Of a DNA stretch of 64,000 nt, positions 40,327 through 49,514 are shown one piece after another. This DNA is from S015-6 sp964384945 (GTDB lineage: Bacteria; Desulfobacterota; DSWW01), in the NCBI GenBank assembly GCA_964384945.1, contig CAYLMK010000005.1, positions 62,001-126,000 on the forward strand, in the 5' to 3' direction. Within the stretch, counting starts at the first letter, position 1, and each line of letters begins with the position of its first letter. The position numbers and the translations under genes are program-made. A model generated the notes under the pieces. It was given only the letters and a program-made list of their open reading frames with translations, was not told the DNA's origin and ran no database searches.

Positions 40327-41655
40327 GTGGTTCTCCGACAAGCCAGGGAACTGCTGGACCAGAGACCCACCCTTCCTCTCCTGGAGGAGGAGGTCCTTTC
40401 CGCCCGCGTGCGCGCCTTCCTGGAGCGGAAGGAGCTCTTCCTGGAGTGTCGCCGGAATCACGATACCCCCCTGTATCTGTTCGACGAAAAGGCCTTGTGC
40501 GATCGCGCCCGCCGCTTCACGGCTGCCTTTGAAAAGGAGATCCCTGGCTTCAAAGCCTTTTTTGCCATGAAAAGCAACAACCACCCGGCCGTGTCCAGAC
40601 GTCTCGTTGAGCTGGGCCTCGGACTGGACGTCTCGAGCGGGCTCGAACTCGAGGTCGCCCTGGGCACAGGCTGCCGCACGATCCTCTTCAGCGGCCCCGG
40701 CAAGACCCGAGCCGAGCTGGAGTTGGCATGCGCGAACAGGGAGCGGGTGACGGTCCTCATCGACAGTTTCGGCGAGTTCGCTCGTCTCGAGGGGATCGCC
40801 GGGAATCACGCCGCGCCTCTTCGGGCAGGGGTGCGCCTGACCACCGATGAGACGGGATTGTGGCGCAAGTTCGGCATCCGGCTTGCCGACCTGGACCGGT
40901 TTATGGAAGAGGCGGCCCGATCGAGGCACCTAGTCCTCTGCGGCCTCCAGTTCCACACGAGCTGGAACCTCGAGCCCGGGGCGCAGGTATCGTTTCTCCG
41001 CCGCCTCGGGCGGCATCTGGCGTCCACGCGCCCGGAGCGCCGCCGCTCCATCGAATTTCTGGATATCGGGGGCGGGTTCTGGCCCCCCCTCGGGGAATGG
41101 CTTCATTTCCGCTCGACGCCCGCGGGGAGGCTTGCACAATCGGTTCAGCCCGGACTCGGGCCAAACGAGCACTGCAGGCTGCCCTCGGCGCCGATCGAGG
41201 CTTTTGCGGCCGAGATAGGCTCCTGCCTCAGGGAATCCGTCTTCCCGAACGTCGGGTGCAGGGTGTATGCAGAGCCCGGGCGCTGGATCGTCGACGACGC
41301 CATGCATATCCTGTTGACCGTGGTTGACAAGAAGGCGGAGGATCTAGTGATCGCCGACGCAGGCACGAACATCGTCGGATGGGAGCGCTACGAGAGCGAC
41401 TATGTTCCGGTGATCAACCTCTCGAAGCCTTCCCTTGTGGAGAGGCCCTGCATGCTCTTCGGCTCTCTCTGCACGCCGCACGATGTCTGGGGGTACGGAT
41501 ATTTCGGGGACGGGATCGAGCCCGGCGACACGTTGCTGGTCCCCGGACAGGGGGCTTACACGTACAGTCTCAGGCAATCGTTTATCAAGCCTTTGGCGAA
41601 GGTGGTCTCCCTGGACCCGCCGGGCCTCGAGATCGACCCCGCTGCATGGAAATGA
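40327..41655 (+). CDS. PLP-dependent amino-acid decarboxylase, DapDC/ornithine decarboxylase fold III
   Basis: This is an alanine-racemase-fold decarboxylase of about 442 residues. The PLP lysine is in FFAMKSNNHPAVSRR (near residue 83), and the phosphate loop is LDIGGGFWPP (near 250). EPGRWIVDDA is near 320, and the C-terminal catalytic Cys with partner Asp is in GSLCTPHDVWGYGYFGDG (near 380), followed by GAYTYSLRQSF. The start is uncertain: GGAGG at 40300 favours CTG at 40312, GTG at 40327 is used here, and ATG at 40264 overlaps the ATP-grasp gene. The substrate is probably a diamino acid or a ligated intermediate. It is the last gene of the operon. Confidence 0.85.
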   Translation: MVLRQARELLDQRPTLPLLEEEVLSARVRAFLERKELFLECRRNHDTPLYLFDEKALCDRARRFTAAFEKEIPGFKAFFAMKSNNHPAVSRRLVELGLGLDVSSGLELEVALGTGCRTILFSGPGKTRAELELACANRERVTVLIDSFGEFARLEGIAGNHAAPLRAGVRLTTDETGLWRKFGIRLADLDRFMEEAARSRHLVLCGLQFHTSWNLEPGAQVSFLRRLGRHLASTRPERRRSIEFLDIGGGFWPPLGEWLHFRSTPAGRLAQSVQPGLGPNEHCRLPSAPIEAFAAEIGSCLRESVFPNVGCRVYAEPGRWIVDDAMHILLTVVDKKAEDLVIADAGTNIVGWERYESDYVPVINLSKPSLVERPCMLFGSLCTPHDVWGYGYFGDGIEPGDTLLVPGQGAYTYSLRQSFIKPLAKVVSLDPPGLEIDPAAWK

Positions 41656-41663
41656 AATAAAAC

Positions 41664-41693
41664 TTGACAAGGGCGTAACCCGCCGTTTATCAA
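41664..41693 (+). promoter_or_regulatory. Promoter for the PHP-phosphoesterase lipoprotein gene
   Basis: TTGACA (41664-41669), an 18-bp spacer and TATCAA (41688-41693), immediately after the decarboxylase stop and about 75 bp before the next start. Confidence 0.55.
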
Positions 41694-41769
41694 AGTCTGG
41701 TAGATAAGCGGAATCGAGGATTCCTTCCGAAAGGCCCGGAAGCCAGGAGAGATGGAGGAACGTGGAGAC

Positions 41770-43008
41770 ATGGGGCAGACCTCACTCGACAGACGGGCCG
41801 GGCTCGTCCGTCTGACCCTGCTGGCCTGGGCGGCGCTCCTCTGCGCCGGATGCAATCAGAAAGCGGCAATGCCCCTCGAGGGGGAATGGATCAAGGGAGA
41901 CCTTCACTGCCACTCCACGCACAGCGACGGCGACAGCTCCGTGCAGGAGGTCATCGCGAGCGCGGAATCCAGGGGCCTGGACTACTTCGTCATCACCGAC
42001 CACGACGGAAACATGGAGGGCATCCCAACACAGTGGTACGACCCGGACTATCGCTCCGACGGGATGGTCATGCTCTACGGCGTGGAATGGACCACCGGAC
42101 TCGGCCACGCGAACGTGTGGGCTTCCGAGCCCTTCGACTATGGAGACCTCTGGCTCGCCAACCGGGCGGAAGACGCGCAGACGGCCGTCGAGGCGGCCCA
42201 TGCCGAGGGCGCCCTGTTTTCCGTCAATCATCCGAGCGCGAACCTCTGTTGCCCCTGGGAGTACGAGGAATACGAGGGCATCGACAGCATCGAGATCTGG
42301 AACGCCATGTATCTGCTGCCGAATTTCAACTTCATCTCGATCCGGAGCTTCTGGGACCGCCATCTCCTCGCCGGCCGGAGGATCCCGGGCGTGGGCGGCA
42401 GCGACACGCACCAGCTCAAGGGGTTCGAGTCGAACTTCCTGCGCCATGCCGAACCGACCACCTGGGTGTACGCCGAGGAGCGGACGGCCGAAGCCGTTCT
42501 CGCCGCCATCCGGGCCGGCCACGTGTCCGTGAGCGACCAGCCCGAGGGGCCCCGCATCGATTTCACGGCGGATACGGACGGCGACGAGGTGTTCGAGACC
42601 CTCATGGGCGACAATGTCGTCCTGCCGGAAGAGGCGGATGTCACGTTCAAGATCCGGATCGTGTCCGCGGACGGCGGGGAGGCGGCCGGGCCGGGCCTGG
42701 ACCTCTCCTCGGAGCTGATCGCTGCTGACGAGGAGGAGGCGGACCTCGCTCCGGAGAGGCTCGCGTCCGCCTTGCTCCAAGACGGGCAGTATCTGGTAGT
42801 TCTGCGAAGGAACGGGGAACCTCACGGACTTTGGAAGGCCCTGGAGGACACGGCCGAGATCGAGATCACCGAACGGATCGCCCCGGCCGAGCCGGCCTAC
42901 TACCGAATCGAGCTGCTCGGAATGCCCCCGCCGGACTTCCTCAACACCCTGCTCCGGGGGTTCTTCAAGGCCGTCTCCAACCCGATCTACTTCAACTTCC
43001 CGGGCTGA
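41770..43008 (+). CDS. PHP-domain (CehA/McbA-like) metal-dependent phosphoesterase lipoprotein
   Basis: The 412-residue protein has a lipoprotein signal ending ALLCAGC. The PHP metal motifs are intact: DLHCHSTHSDGDSS near residue 45, YFVITDHDG near 70, LFSVNHPSANLCCPWEYEE near 150 and VGGSDTH near 210. A beta-rich C-terminal region follows, and the end (LLRGFFKAVSNPIYFNFPG) is hydrophobic. CehA/McbA proteins hydrolyse phosphoesters or arylesters. ATG 41770 is chosen; an in-frame ATG at 41752 is also possible. The 258 bp after it contain no gene. Confidence 0.85.
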   Translation: MGQTSLDRRAGLVRLTLLAWAALLCAGCNQKAAMPLEGEWIKGDLHCHSTHSDGDSSVQEVIASAESRGLDYFVITDHDGNMEGIPTQWYDPDYRSDGMVMLYGVEWTTGLGHANVWASEPFDYGDLWLANRAEDAQTAVEAAHAEGALFSVNHPSANLCCPWEYEEYEGIDSIEIWNAMYLLPNFNFISIRSFWDRHLLAGRRIPGVGGSDTHQLKGFESNFLRHAEPTTWVYAEERTAEAVLAAIRAGHVSVSDQPEGPRIDFTADTDGDEVFETLMGDNVVLPEEADVTFKIRIVSADGGEAAGPGLDLSSELIAADEEEADLAPERLASALLQDGQYLVVLRRNGEPHGLWKALEDTAEIEITERIAPAEPAYYRIELLGMPPPDFLNTLLRGFFKAVSNPIYFNFPG

Positions 43009-43266
43009 AGCTGAAGAAAGAGAGCACACGCGAATATCCATCGTTGACAGGCCCTTCGTCTATTCCCTATCCTGATGATATGACAATCGGTCCCGGAATG
43101 ATCCCGTCGTGGCCGACCCGTTCGCGAAGGCCGCCGGGTGGACAGGTCCGGGCTCTACCTTCGCGGCATGAATGGCCGACCGGTCTGCTCCGCGGTCCGT
43201 TTGTGGGAAGGAGGCCACTAGAAGGACCTGGGGCCCGACCAACCCCCGAAAAGAAGGAGAGGCACA

Positions 43267-44439
43267 ATGGGAGATAGCAGGAAGGTCTACGGGTTCTACA
43301 TCCCCACGGTGACCCTGATGGGGATCGGGTCGCATGAGAAGCTCCCGGACCGGATCCGGATCCTCGGAGGCAAGCGACCCCTGATCGTGACAGACAAGGG
43401 CATCACCAGCGCCGGGCTGACCTCCAAGATCGTGGAGATCGTGAAGCGGGACGCCGGGGCCATCCCCGTGGTCTTCGACGATACCGTGCCCAACCCTACC
43501 GACAAGAACGTCCAGGACGGTCTGAATCTCTTCCAGAAGAGCCAATGTGACATGATCATCTCCCTGGGAGGGGGCAGTCCGCACGACTGCGGCAAGGGAA
43601 TCGGGATCTTGGCAACCAACGGCGGAAGCATCCGGGACTACGAGGGAGTCGACAAATCGGGAAAGGCCATGCCCCCCTTTATCGCGGTGAACACCACCGC
43701 CGGCACGGCCAGCGAAATGACCCGCTTCTGCATCATCACGGACACGAGCCGCAAGGTGAAGATGGCCATCGTGGACTGGCGTGTCACACCCGACGTGGCC
43801 ATCAACGACCCCCTGCTCATGGTCGGCATGCCGCCGTCCCTGACTGCGGCCACCGGAATGGACGCGCTCACGCATGCCGTGGAGGCGTACGTGTCCACCG
43901 ACGCCACGCCGGTCACCGACGCCTGCGCCCTCAAAGCGATCCGGCTCATCGCCACCAACCTCAGAGCTGCCGTGGCCTACGGAGAGGACCTGACGGCCCG
44001 GGACAACATGGCTTACGCCGAGTACCTGGCCGGCATGGCCTTCAACAACGCGAGCCTCGGCCATGTCCATGCCATGGCGCATCAGCTCGGCGGCTTCTAT
44101 GACCTGCCCCACGGAGTCTGCAACGCGATCCTCCTGCCCCATGTCCAGCGCTTCAACATGATCGCACGGCTCGACCGGTTCGTTGACATCGCCGAGGCCA
44201 TGGGCGAACCGGTCCGGGATAGCAAGATCTCCACGCGCTCAGCAGCGGAACGGGCCCTGGAGGCCATCCGGGTCCTCTCCTCGGACGTTGGAATCCCCAA
44301 GGGCCTCGCCGAGCTCGGCGTGAAGGAGGAGGATCTGGAGCTGATGGCCGCCAATGCCCAGAAGGACGCGTGCGGATTCACGAATCCGCGCTCCCCCTCC
44401 CTTCGGGACGTGGTCGAGATCTACCGGAATGCGCTGTAG
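43267..44439 (+). CDS. Iron-containing alcohol dehydrogenase
   Basis: The 390-residue group III ADH has an NAD-binding segment ISLGGGSPHDCGKGIGI near residue 100 and TTAGTASEMTRFCII near 145. Metal-binding residues are in the family block MDALTHAVEAYVS (near 200) and in HVHAMAHQLGGFYDLPHGVC (near 262-281). It resembles the methanol/1,3-propanediol/ethanol dehydrogenase subgroup. GAAGGAGAGG precedes the ATG. It is flanked by non-coding DNA on both sides, so it is probably monocistronic. A related enzyme lies at 59452. Confidence 0.92.
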   Translation: MGDSRKVYGFYIPTVTLMGIGSHEKLPDRIRILGGKRPLIVTDKGITSAGLTSKIVEIVKRDAGAIPVVFDDTVPNPTDKNVQDGLNLFQKSQCDMIISLGGGSPHDCGKGIGILATNGGSIRDYEGVDKSGKAMPPFIAVNTTAGTASEMTRFCIITDTSRKVKMAIVDWRVTPDVAINDPLLMVGMPPSLTAATGMDALTHAVEAYVSTDATPVTDACALKAIRLIATNLRAAVAYGEDLTARDNMAYAEYLAGMAFNNASLGHVHAMAHQLGGFYDLPHGVCNAILLPHVQRFNMIARLDRFVDIAEAMGEPVRDSKISTRSAAERALEAIRVLSSDVGIPKGLAELGVKEEDLELMAANAQKDACGFTNPRSPSLRDVVEIYRNAL

Positions 44440-44803
44440 CCAAGGGCCGGGCAGAACCCGATCGCGCTTGCAGGCATCTCGCCGGCCGCCCGAAAGGTCC
44501 CGACCGGTTCGACCGTCCGGGCGGTCCCATCAACCGGGCGGCCGGCGATTCCCGGCAGCGCTTGACAAGACCTGGGCAGAGTGGTAGTGAATAGCGCCGA
44601 AATCCTGTTTCATCCATAACCACACAACCTCGATCCGCAAGAGCAGGGCCTCGAGAAGGACCACCGGAAGCCTACGAACACACCCACCCCCCGATCCTTG
44701 TCCCCTTTCCGACGCAAAAGCTCCTGTGCGCAACCTGCGGGACTGTCTCCGACAAACCGGGCAACACGGACCTGTGGGGAGAGAGAGAAAGCGTAGACCA
44801 ACC
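44440..44803. other. Intergenic region upstream of the sugar-modification operon
   Basis: These 364 bp contain no supported gene. TTGACA at 44562-44567 with a weak TAGTGA 17 bases on (44585-44590) is the only promoter-like pair, giving a leader of about 200 bases before the oxidoreductase gene at 44804, which has only a weak purine-rich ribosome site. Confidence 0.4.
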
Positions 44804-45841
44804 ATGGCGGAAAGACTGAGATTTGCGGCAATCGGCTGCGGAAGGATCGGCGGACGAAGGATGAAGGCGATCCGAAATCATCCCGAAACCGAGCTCGTCT
44901 GCCTTTCGGACAACGATCGGGAGGCGGCCAAGCGGTTCAGCCGTGAGATGGATTGCGAGTTTCTCAAGGACTGGGAGGAGGCGGTCAGGAGGCCCGACGT
45001 GGACTGCGTCGTTGTCTCCGTGCCCAACAAGCTTCACCATCCGATCGCCGTTGCGGCCTTGAATCTGGGAAAGCATGTGTGGTGCGAGAAGCCCCTCGCC
45101 CGGAACCCGCAGGAGGCCCTCGGAATCGCCCGGGCCGCAGCGAACGCGGAGGGCTTCCTGAAGGTGGGGTCCAACCTGCGGTATTTCCCGAACATCCTCA
45201 AGGCAAAGGAGCTTCTGGACAGCTCCGCCGTGGGCGAGGTGCTCTTCCTCAGGGGATGGGTGGGGAATTCGGGTTGGCCGGTGAAGATGTGGTTTTCGGA
45301 TGCCGACATGTCGGGGGGCGGCACATTCTTGGACAACGGATGCCATCTGATGGATATCGTTCGATGGTTCATCGGAGAGCCCAGGGCCTGTGTCGGCCAT
45401 GTATCCACCCTGCACTGGCCGATCAGCCCCGTGGAGGACAACGGCATGGGCATCTTCACCTTCGACGGGAAGAAGCAGGCCTTTGTGCACGCCTCCTGGA
45501 CCGAGTGGGCCGAGTACATGTACCTCGAGGTGTATGGAAGTACGGGTTACATTCGTGTCGACAACCGCGGAAAGACCTGCACCACCACCTGCGGGAGCCA
45601 GGATGGGAGGCAGGAGGTCTTCGACTACAGCGAGGTGCCGGCCCGCTCGCACGACCTCGAGTTCGATGATTTCGTCCGGTCGGTCCGGAACGCCACGCAG
45701 CCCCGGCCCGACGGATTCGACGGCTTGCGGGCCGTGCAGATGGCCTACGCGGTGTACGAGTCTTCGCGATCCGGCAGGCGGGTGGAGGTCTGGGGTCGCA
45801 AGGAGGAAGAACTGCTGGAGCAGTTCAGCAGAAGGGAGTAG
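44804..45841 (+). CDS. Gfo/Idh/MocA-family NAD(P)-dependent sugar oxidoreductase
   Basis: The 345-residue protein has a Rossmann start LRFAAIGCGRIGGRRMKAIR and the family's catalytic EKP motif in HVWCEKPLARNPQEAL near residue 93. The conserved GGGTFLDNGCHLMDIVRWF (near 168-186) carries the active-site Asp/His. It oxidises or reduces sugars or sugar-like compounds. It is the first of four genes (methyltransferase, DegT aminotransferase, glycosyltransferase) that together look like a modified-sugar or glycan pathway. Confidence 0.9.
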   Translation: MAERLRFAAIGCGRIGGRRMKAIRNHPETELVCLSDNDREAAKRFSREMDCEFLKDWEEAVRRPDVDCVVVSVPNKLHHPIAVAALNLGKHVWCEKPLARNPQEALGIARAAANAEGFLKVGSNLRYFPNILKAKELLDSSAVGEVLFLRGWVGNSGWPVKMWFSDADMSGGGTFLDNGCHLMDIVRWFIGEPRACVGHVSTLHWPISPVEDNGMGIFTFDGKKQAFVHASWTEWAEYMYLEVYGSTGYIRVDNRGKTCTTTCGSQDGRQEVFDYSEVPARSHDLEFDDFVRSVRNATQPRPDGFDGLRAVQMAYAVYESSRSGRRVEVWGRKEEELLEQFSRRE

Positions 45842-45848
45842 CGCAGGC

Positions 45849-46619
45849 GTGCAACCGGCGGTGTTTCGGAATTACGGCGAATACTACGATACCTTTTACA
45901 GCGACAAGGCCTATGAAGAAGAATGTGATTTCGTCGACGAGATCCTCAAAAGGTACTCCCGAAGGCCTGTGAAGCGCCTGTTGGATGCCGGCTGCGGCAC
46001 CGGAGGGCACGCGCTCCCGCTGGCCCGCAGAGGCTATGAGGTCACAGGGCTCGATGCGTCGGGCGTCATGATCCGGCAGGCGAGAGCAAAGGCCGAGAAG
46101 GCCCGGGTCTCGATCGCTTTCCATGTCCTGGATATCCGTGATTTCAGCCTGGGGCAGCCGTTCGACGCCTGCACGAGCCTGTTCGCCGTTTTCGGCTATC
46201 TCACCGAGACCGCCGACGTCCTGGCGGCCATGGGCTGTGTCCGGCGCCACCTCGAGAGGGGTTCCGTATTCACCTTCGACTTCTGGAACGGCCTGGCCGT
46301 ACTGAGAGAACTGCCTTCCGTCCGGGTGAAGGCTGTGGAAAAAGACGGCACGCGGGTCATCCGGACGGTGCACCCCGAACTGGACGCCTTTCACCATCTT
46401 TGCAGAAGCAACTACCACGTTCTCGTGACGCGGGGCGCATCCGTGGTCGACGAATTCAGGGAAACCCACACCGTGAGGTACTTCTTCCCGCAGGAGATCG
46501 CGCACTATCTGGAGGATGCCGGTTTCGAGCTATTGAGGCTCTGCCCCTTCCTGCGCCTGGACGGGACAGTGGATGAGAAAGAATGGAATGTGACCGCTGT
46601 CGCCAGGGTGAGAAAATGA
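45849..46619 (+). CDS. Class I SAM-dependent methyltransferase (sugar-type)
   Basis: The 256-residue protein starts (GTG) QPAVFRNYGEYYDTFYSDK, a common opening for sugar or small-molecule methyltransferases. Motif I is LLDAGCGTGGHALPLARRG near residue 43, and FDACTSLFAVFGYL is near 103. GAAGGGA lies upstream of the GTG, seven bases after the oxidoreductase stop. Its place between the Gfo/Idh/MocA and DegT genes suggests methylation of a deoxy- or amino-sugar intermediate. Confidence 0.85.
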   Translation: MQPAVFRNYGEYYDTFYSDKAYEEECDFVDEILKRYSRRPVKRLLDAGCGTGGHALPLARRGYEVTGLDASGVMIRQARAKAEKARVSIAFHVLDIRDFSLGQPFDACTSLFAVFGYLTETADVLAAMGCVRRHLERGSVFTFDFWNGLAVLRELPSVRVKAVEKDGTRVIRTVHPELDAFHHLCRSNYHVLVTRGASVVDEFRETHTVRYFFPQEIAHYLEDAGFELLRLCPFLRLDGTVDEKEWNVTAVARVRK

Positions 46620-46643
46620 GGGCGCCCTGGAGAGGAAAGAGAG

Positions 46644-47822
46644 ATGATACCGGTCTGCGAGCCCCTCACCGGGGGCAAAGAACTGGAGTACGTAACCGAT
46701 TGTCTGAAGGAAAACTGGATTTCATCCGCGGGGAAGTACATCTCTCGGTTTGAAGAGGGATTCTCCGCATACTGCGGGGCCAAGTACGGCATTGCAACCT
46801 CCAGCGGCACCGCAGCGCTCCACCTCGCCCTGGCGGCCTTGGGCATCGGCAGAGGCCACGAGGTCATCCTTCCAGCCTTCACGATGGCGGCCTGCGCTTT
46901 TGCCGTCCTTTACACCGGAGCCAAGCCCGTCCTGGTCGACTCCGAGCCCGGCACCTGGAACATGGATGCCCTGGAGATCGAGAAGAAGATCACGGCTCAA
47001 ACCAGGGCAATCATGCCTGTCCATATGTACGGACACCCCTGCGACATGGACGCGATCCTTTCCATCGCTCGGAAGCACGATCTCTTCGTCGTCGAGGATG
47101 CGGCCGAGGCGCACGGAGCGGCCTACAGGGGCAGGATGGCCGGAGGCATCGGAGACGTCGGGTGCTTCAGTTTCTATGCGAACAAGATCATCACCACGGG
47201 CGAGGGCGGCATGGTCGTGACCAACGACGGGAAGGTGGCCGACCGGGCCAGGCGGCTCAAAGACCAGGCCTTCTACCGCGAGCGGCGCTTCCTGCACTCC
47301 GAGGTCGGTTTCAACTACCGTATGACCAACGTCCAGGCGGCCATAGGGCTCGCTCAGTTCGAGCAAATCGACCGTTTCGTCGAGATGAGGCGCAGGAATG
47401 CTTGTATGTACAACGGGCTGCTCCGGGGAACGCCCGGACTCATCCTTCCCGTCGAAAAGGGCTGGGCCAGGAACGTTTATTGGATGTACGGGATCGTGAT
47501 CGAGGACGAATTCGGGATGAGCCGTGACGACCTCATGGTTTTTCTCCGGGAGAGGGGGATCGACACCCGCACCTTCTTCATTCCGATGCATGTGCAGCCC
47601 GCGTTCCGGGACTTGGGGCTTTTCGAAGGGGAGCAGTATCCGGTGGGCGAGAGGCTTGCGGCGAGGGGACTCTACCTGCCCTCCGGCTCGGGGTTGGCCG
47701 AGGGAGAGATCCACAGGGTCTGCGAGGCGATTCATCTGGCAAGGAGGCAGAAGGACGGCAGCCATGAAGATAGGGTTGATGACGCGGTGGAACGCTCCGT
47801 CAGGCCAGTCCTCCCACGCTGA
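46644..47822 (+). CDS. DegT/DnrJ/EryC1-family sugar aminotransferase
   Basis: The 392-residue PLP enzyme has substrate/PLP segments CGAKYGIATSSGTAALHLAL near residue 43 and VVEDAAEAHGAAYRGR near 150. The PLP-binding lysine is in CFSFYANKIITTGEGGM near 178 (K in the SFYANK block), and GFNYRMTNVQAAIGLAQ is near 225. It resembles perosamine-type NDP-hexose aminotransferases. The 3' end overlaps the next gene by 59 bases; the final 20 or so residues (HEDRVDDAVERSVRPVLPR) look like read-through of that overlap. Confidence 0.9.
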   Translation: MIPVCEPLTGGKELEYVTDCLKENWISSAGKYISRFEEGFSAYCGAKYGIATSSGTAALHLALAALGIGRGHEVILPAFTMAACAFAVLYTGAKPVLVDSEPGTWNMDALEIEKKITAQTRAIMPVHMYGHPCDMDAILSIARKHDLFVVEDAAEAHGAAYRGRMAGGIGDVGCFSFYANKIITTGEGGMVVTNDGKVADRARRLKDQAFYRERRFLHSEVGFNYRMTNVQAAIGLAQFEQIDRFVEMRRRNACMYNGLLRGTPGLILPVEKGWARNVYWMYGIVIEDEFGMSRDDLMVFLRERGIDTRTFFIPMHVQPAFRDLGLFEGEQYPVGERLAARGLYLPSGSGLAEGEIHRVCEAIHLARRQKDGSHEDRVDDAVERSVRPVLPR

Positions 47823-48855
47823 GCCGATCGGGCAGGCTTGGCGGGAGATGGGGCACGAGCTCAAGGTCTTTGCCCCCAAGGGCCTGGACATGGCCTTGCT
47901 CTGCCGCGAGGACGAGCCCTTCGTCCGGCGCTGCTACATGCAGGATGTCTGGGGGCAGAGAGGGCGGGAGGGGTTCTTCTTCGACCCAGGGCCTTTTCTG
48001 GAGGAGGACTTCGAGGTCTTCCTGATGGAGATGGCCTGCCTCATGCCCATGGCCGAGGTTCTCGAGATATTCCCGCAGATCCGCAGAAAGGCGAAAACGG
48101 TGCTGGTCGTTCACGAGACCGGCCTGCCCTCTGACCCCGATTGGTACCGATTCGAGTGGGACAGGATCGTCTGCTTCGATGAGCGCTACAAGGCATTCCT
48201 GTCCCAGGCGTTTCCCGAGGACAGAATCTCCATCATCCCCTTCCCCTGCCATCCTCCGCTGCACGGTGAGAAGGCCCGGGCGCGCATGCGTCTCGGCCTC
48301 CCCCTGGACAAGAGGATCGTTTTCACCTACGGCTTCAACCTCCTCCAGACGCACCAGGATCTCATCCCCCTTGTCGGGAGGCTGTCCGGAGACTACCCTG
48401 TCCTGCTGGTCCTGGTCACCCATCACGATATGGCAAGGGTGGACAAGCGACCGGAATTTCTGAGCATCCGGGACGAAATGCCCACGACCGCGGACCTTTA
48501 CAGCTACCTGCACGCCTGCGACGTCTATTTGCACTATGTCCGCGGGGATGAGTTCAAAACGCAGGGGGTCGGAGTCTCTTCCTCGGTGGCCACATGCCTC
48601 GGTGCGGGGCGACCTGTCCTCGTTCCCGGCTACTGCAATTTCTTCGATCTGGCGGGCGATGAGGTCATCAAGTACGGAAACCAGAGCGAGCTCGAACAGA
48701 GGCTCCGAGACGTCTTCGAGGGCGCCCCGTACCTGAACGACCACCTTCTGGCGGCCGAGCGGTACGCAACACGGAATTCCGGCTCCGAGATCGCCAAGCG
48801 ATTCCTCGAGCTGTTCAACGGGCTTTCAACCCCCGCCGCCCCGATCGGAGGATAG
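47764..48855 (+). CDS. Glycosyltransferase, GT4-like
   Basis: The 363-residue protein starts MKIGLMTRWNAPSGQSSHAE, the usual GT-B opening, and continues with SIIPFPCHPPLHGEKARARM, RIVFTYGFNLLQTHQD near residue 180 and VYLHYVRGDEFKTQGVGVSS near 258. The last matches the C-terminal donor-binding region, though the classic E-x7-E is only loosely kept. It is the last gene of the sugar operon and should transfer the aminated, methylated sugar or build the glycan that carries it. Confidence 0.8.
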   Translation: MKIGLMTRWNAPSGQSSHAEPIGQAWREMGHELKVFAPKGLDMALLCREDEPFVRRCYMQDVWGQRGREGFFFDPGPFLEEDFEVFLMEMACLMPMAEVLEIFPQIRRKAKTVLVVHETGLPSDPDWYRFEWDRIVCFDERYKAFLSQAFPEDRISIIPFPCHPPLHGEKARARMRLGLPLDKRIVFTYGFNLLQTHQDLIPLVGRLSGDYPVLLVLVTHHDMARVDKRPEFLSIRDEMPTTADLYSYLHACDVYLHYVRGDEFKTQGVGVSSSVATCLGAGRPVLVPGYCNFFDLAGDEVIKYGNQSELEQRLRDVFEGAPYLNDHLLAAERYATRNSGSEIAKRFLELFNGLSTPAAPIGG

Positions 48856-49024
48856 CCGGTTTCCGGACGCAACCGAATCCCGCAAGGGAGGATGCGTCGC
48901 GCCGGATCAGGGTGTGACCTTTGGGGGAAGGCCCCGGGCAGCCCCGATCGCGGGCAGCACCGCGGTCATCACGCCGCACGACTGCCGGCAGAGCGCAAAG
49001 AAGATGTGGCGGCTCAAGCGAAGG

Positions 49025-49279
49025 CTATGACGAGGTCTTGCCCTTGATTTTCCCGTACATCACCAAGAGGACGATCGCGACGACGACCGAGGCGATAAAG
49101 CCCGCCCCTTGGCCGGCCTGGTACCAGCCGACGAACTGCCCTATGACACCAGCCAGAAACGAGCCGGCGATACCGAGCACGACCGTCATGATGAAGCCCA
49201 TGTTTTCCTTGCCCGGGTGGATCACTTTGGCGATGACGCCGATGACAAAACCCAATACGATAGTCCAGATGATGCCCAT
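49025..49279 (-). CDS. GlsB/YeaQ/YmgE-family small stress membrane protein
   Basis: The 84-residue protein with three hydrophobic helices starts MGIIWTIVLGFVIGVIAKVI and has the family's HPGKENMGFIMTVVLGIAGS and G-rich third helix. These transglycosylase-associated proteins respond to envelope or acid stress. GAGGTGAG lies just before the ATG, and a good promoter lies at 49313-49341. The 169 bp between the glycosyltransferase and this gene hold nothing recognisable. Confidence 0.9.
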   Translation of the reverse strand: MGIIWTIVLGFVIGVIAKVIHPGKENMGFIMTVVLGIAGSFLAGVIGQFVGWYQAGQGAGFIASVVVAIVLLVMYGKIKGKTSS

Positions 49280-49312
49280 GTTCTCACCTCTCTGAGGCTG
49301 GATACGGAAGAA

Positions 49313-49341
49313 GAATAGAGGGTATACAACTGTGGGTCAAG
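49313..49341 (-). promoter_or_regulatory. Promoter for the GlsB-type gene
   Basis: On the minus strand: TTGACC (49341-49336), a 17-bp spacer and TATTCT (49318-49313), about 34 bp upstream of the ATG. The divergent hydrolase gene shares this AT-richer region. Confidence 0.65.
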
Positions 49342-49514
49342 AATTAAGTTGGAGAACCGGATCGTGAATGTACGCAACCGCGATTGCAGGTGGAAGCCGG
49401 AGTTGCCTGACGCTGTCGTGATAAAAAGAATTCAATAGACTTATCGAAATGCCCTTGGTATCTTTCCAAAGTTTCTCGGCATTTCAGCCTATTCTTCTTG
49501 GGAGGGGATCGGCG

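Noticed and set aside
49449..49514. A longer N-terminus for the alpha/beta-hydrolase (start at 49449)
   Set aside because: The ATG at 49515 has a strong GGGAGGGG ribosome site and gives the normal family length.
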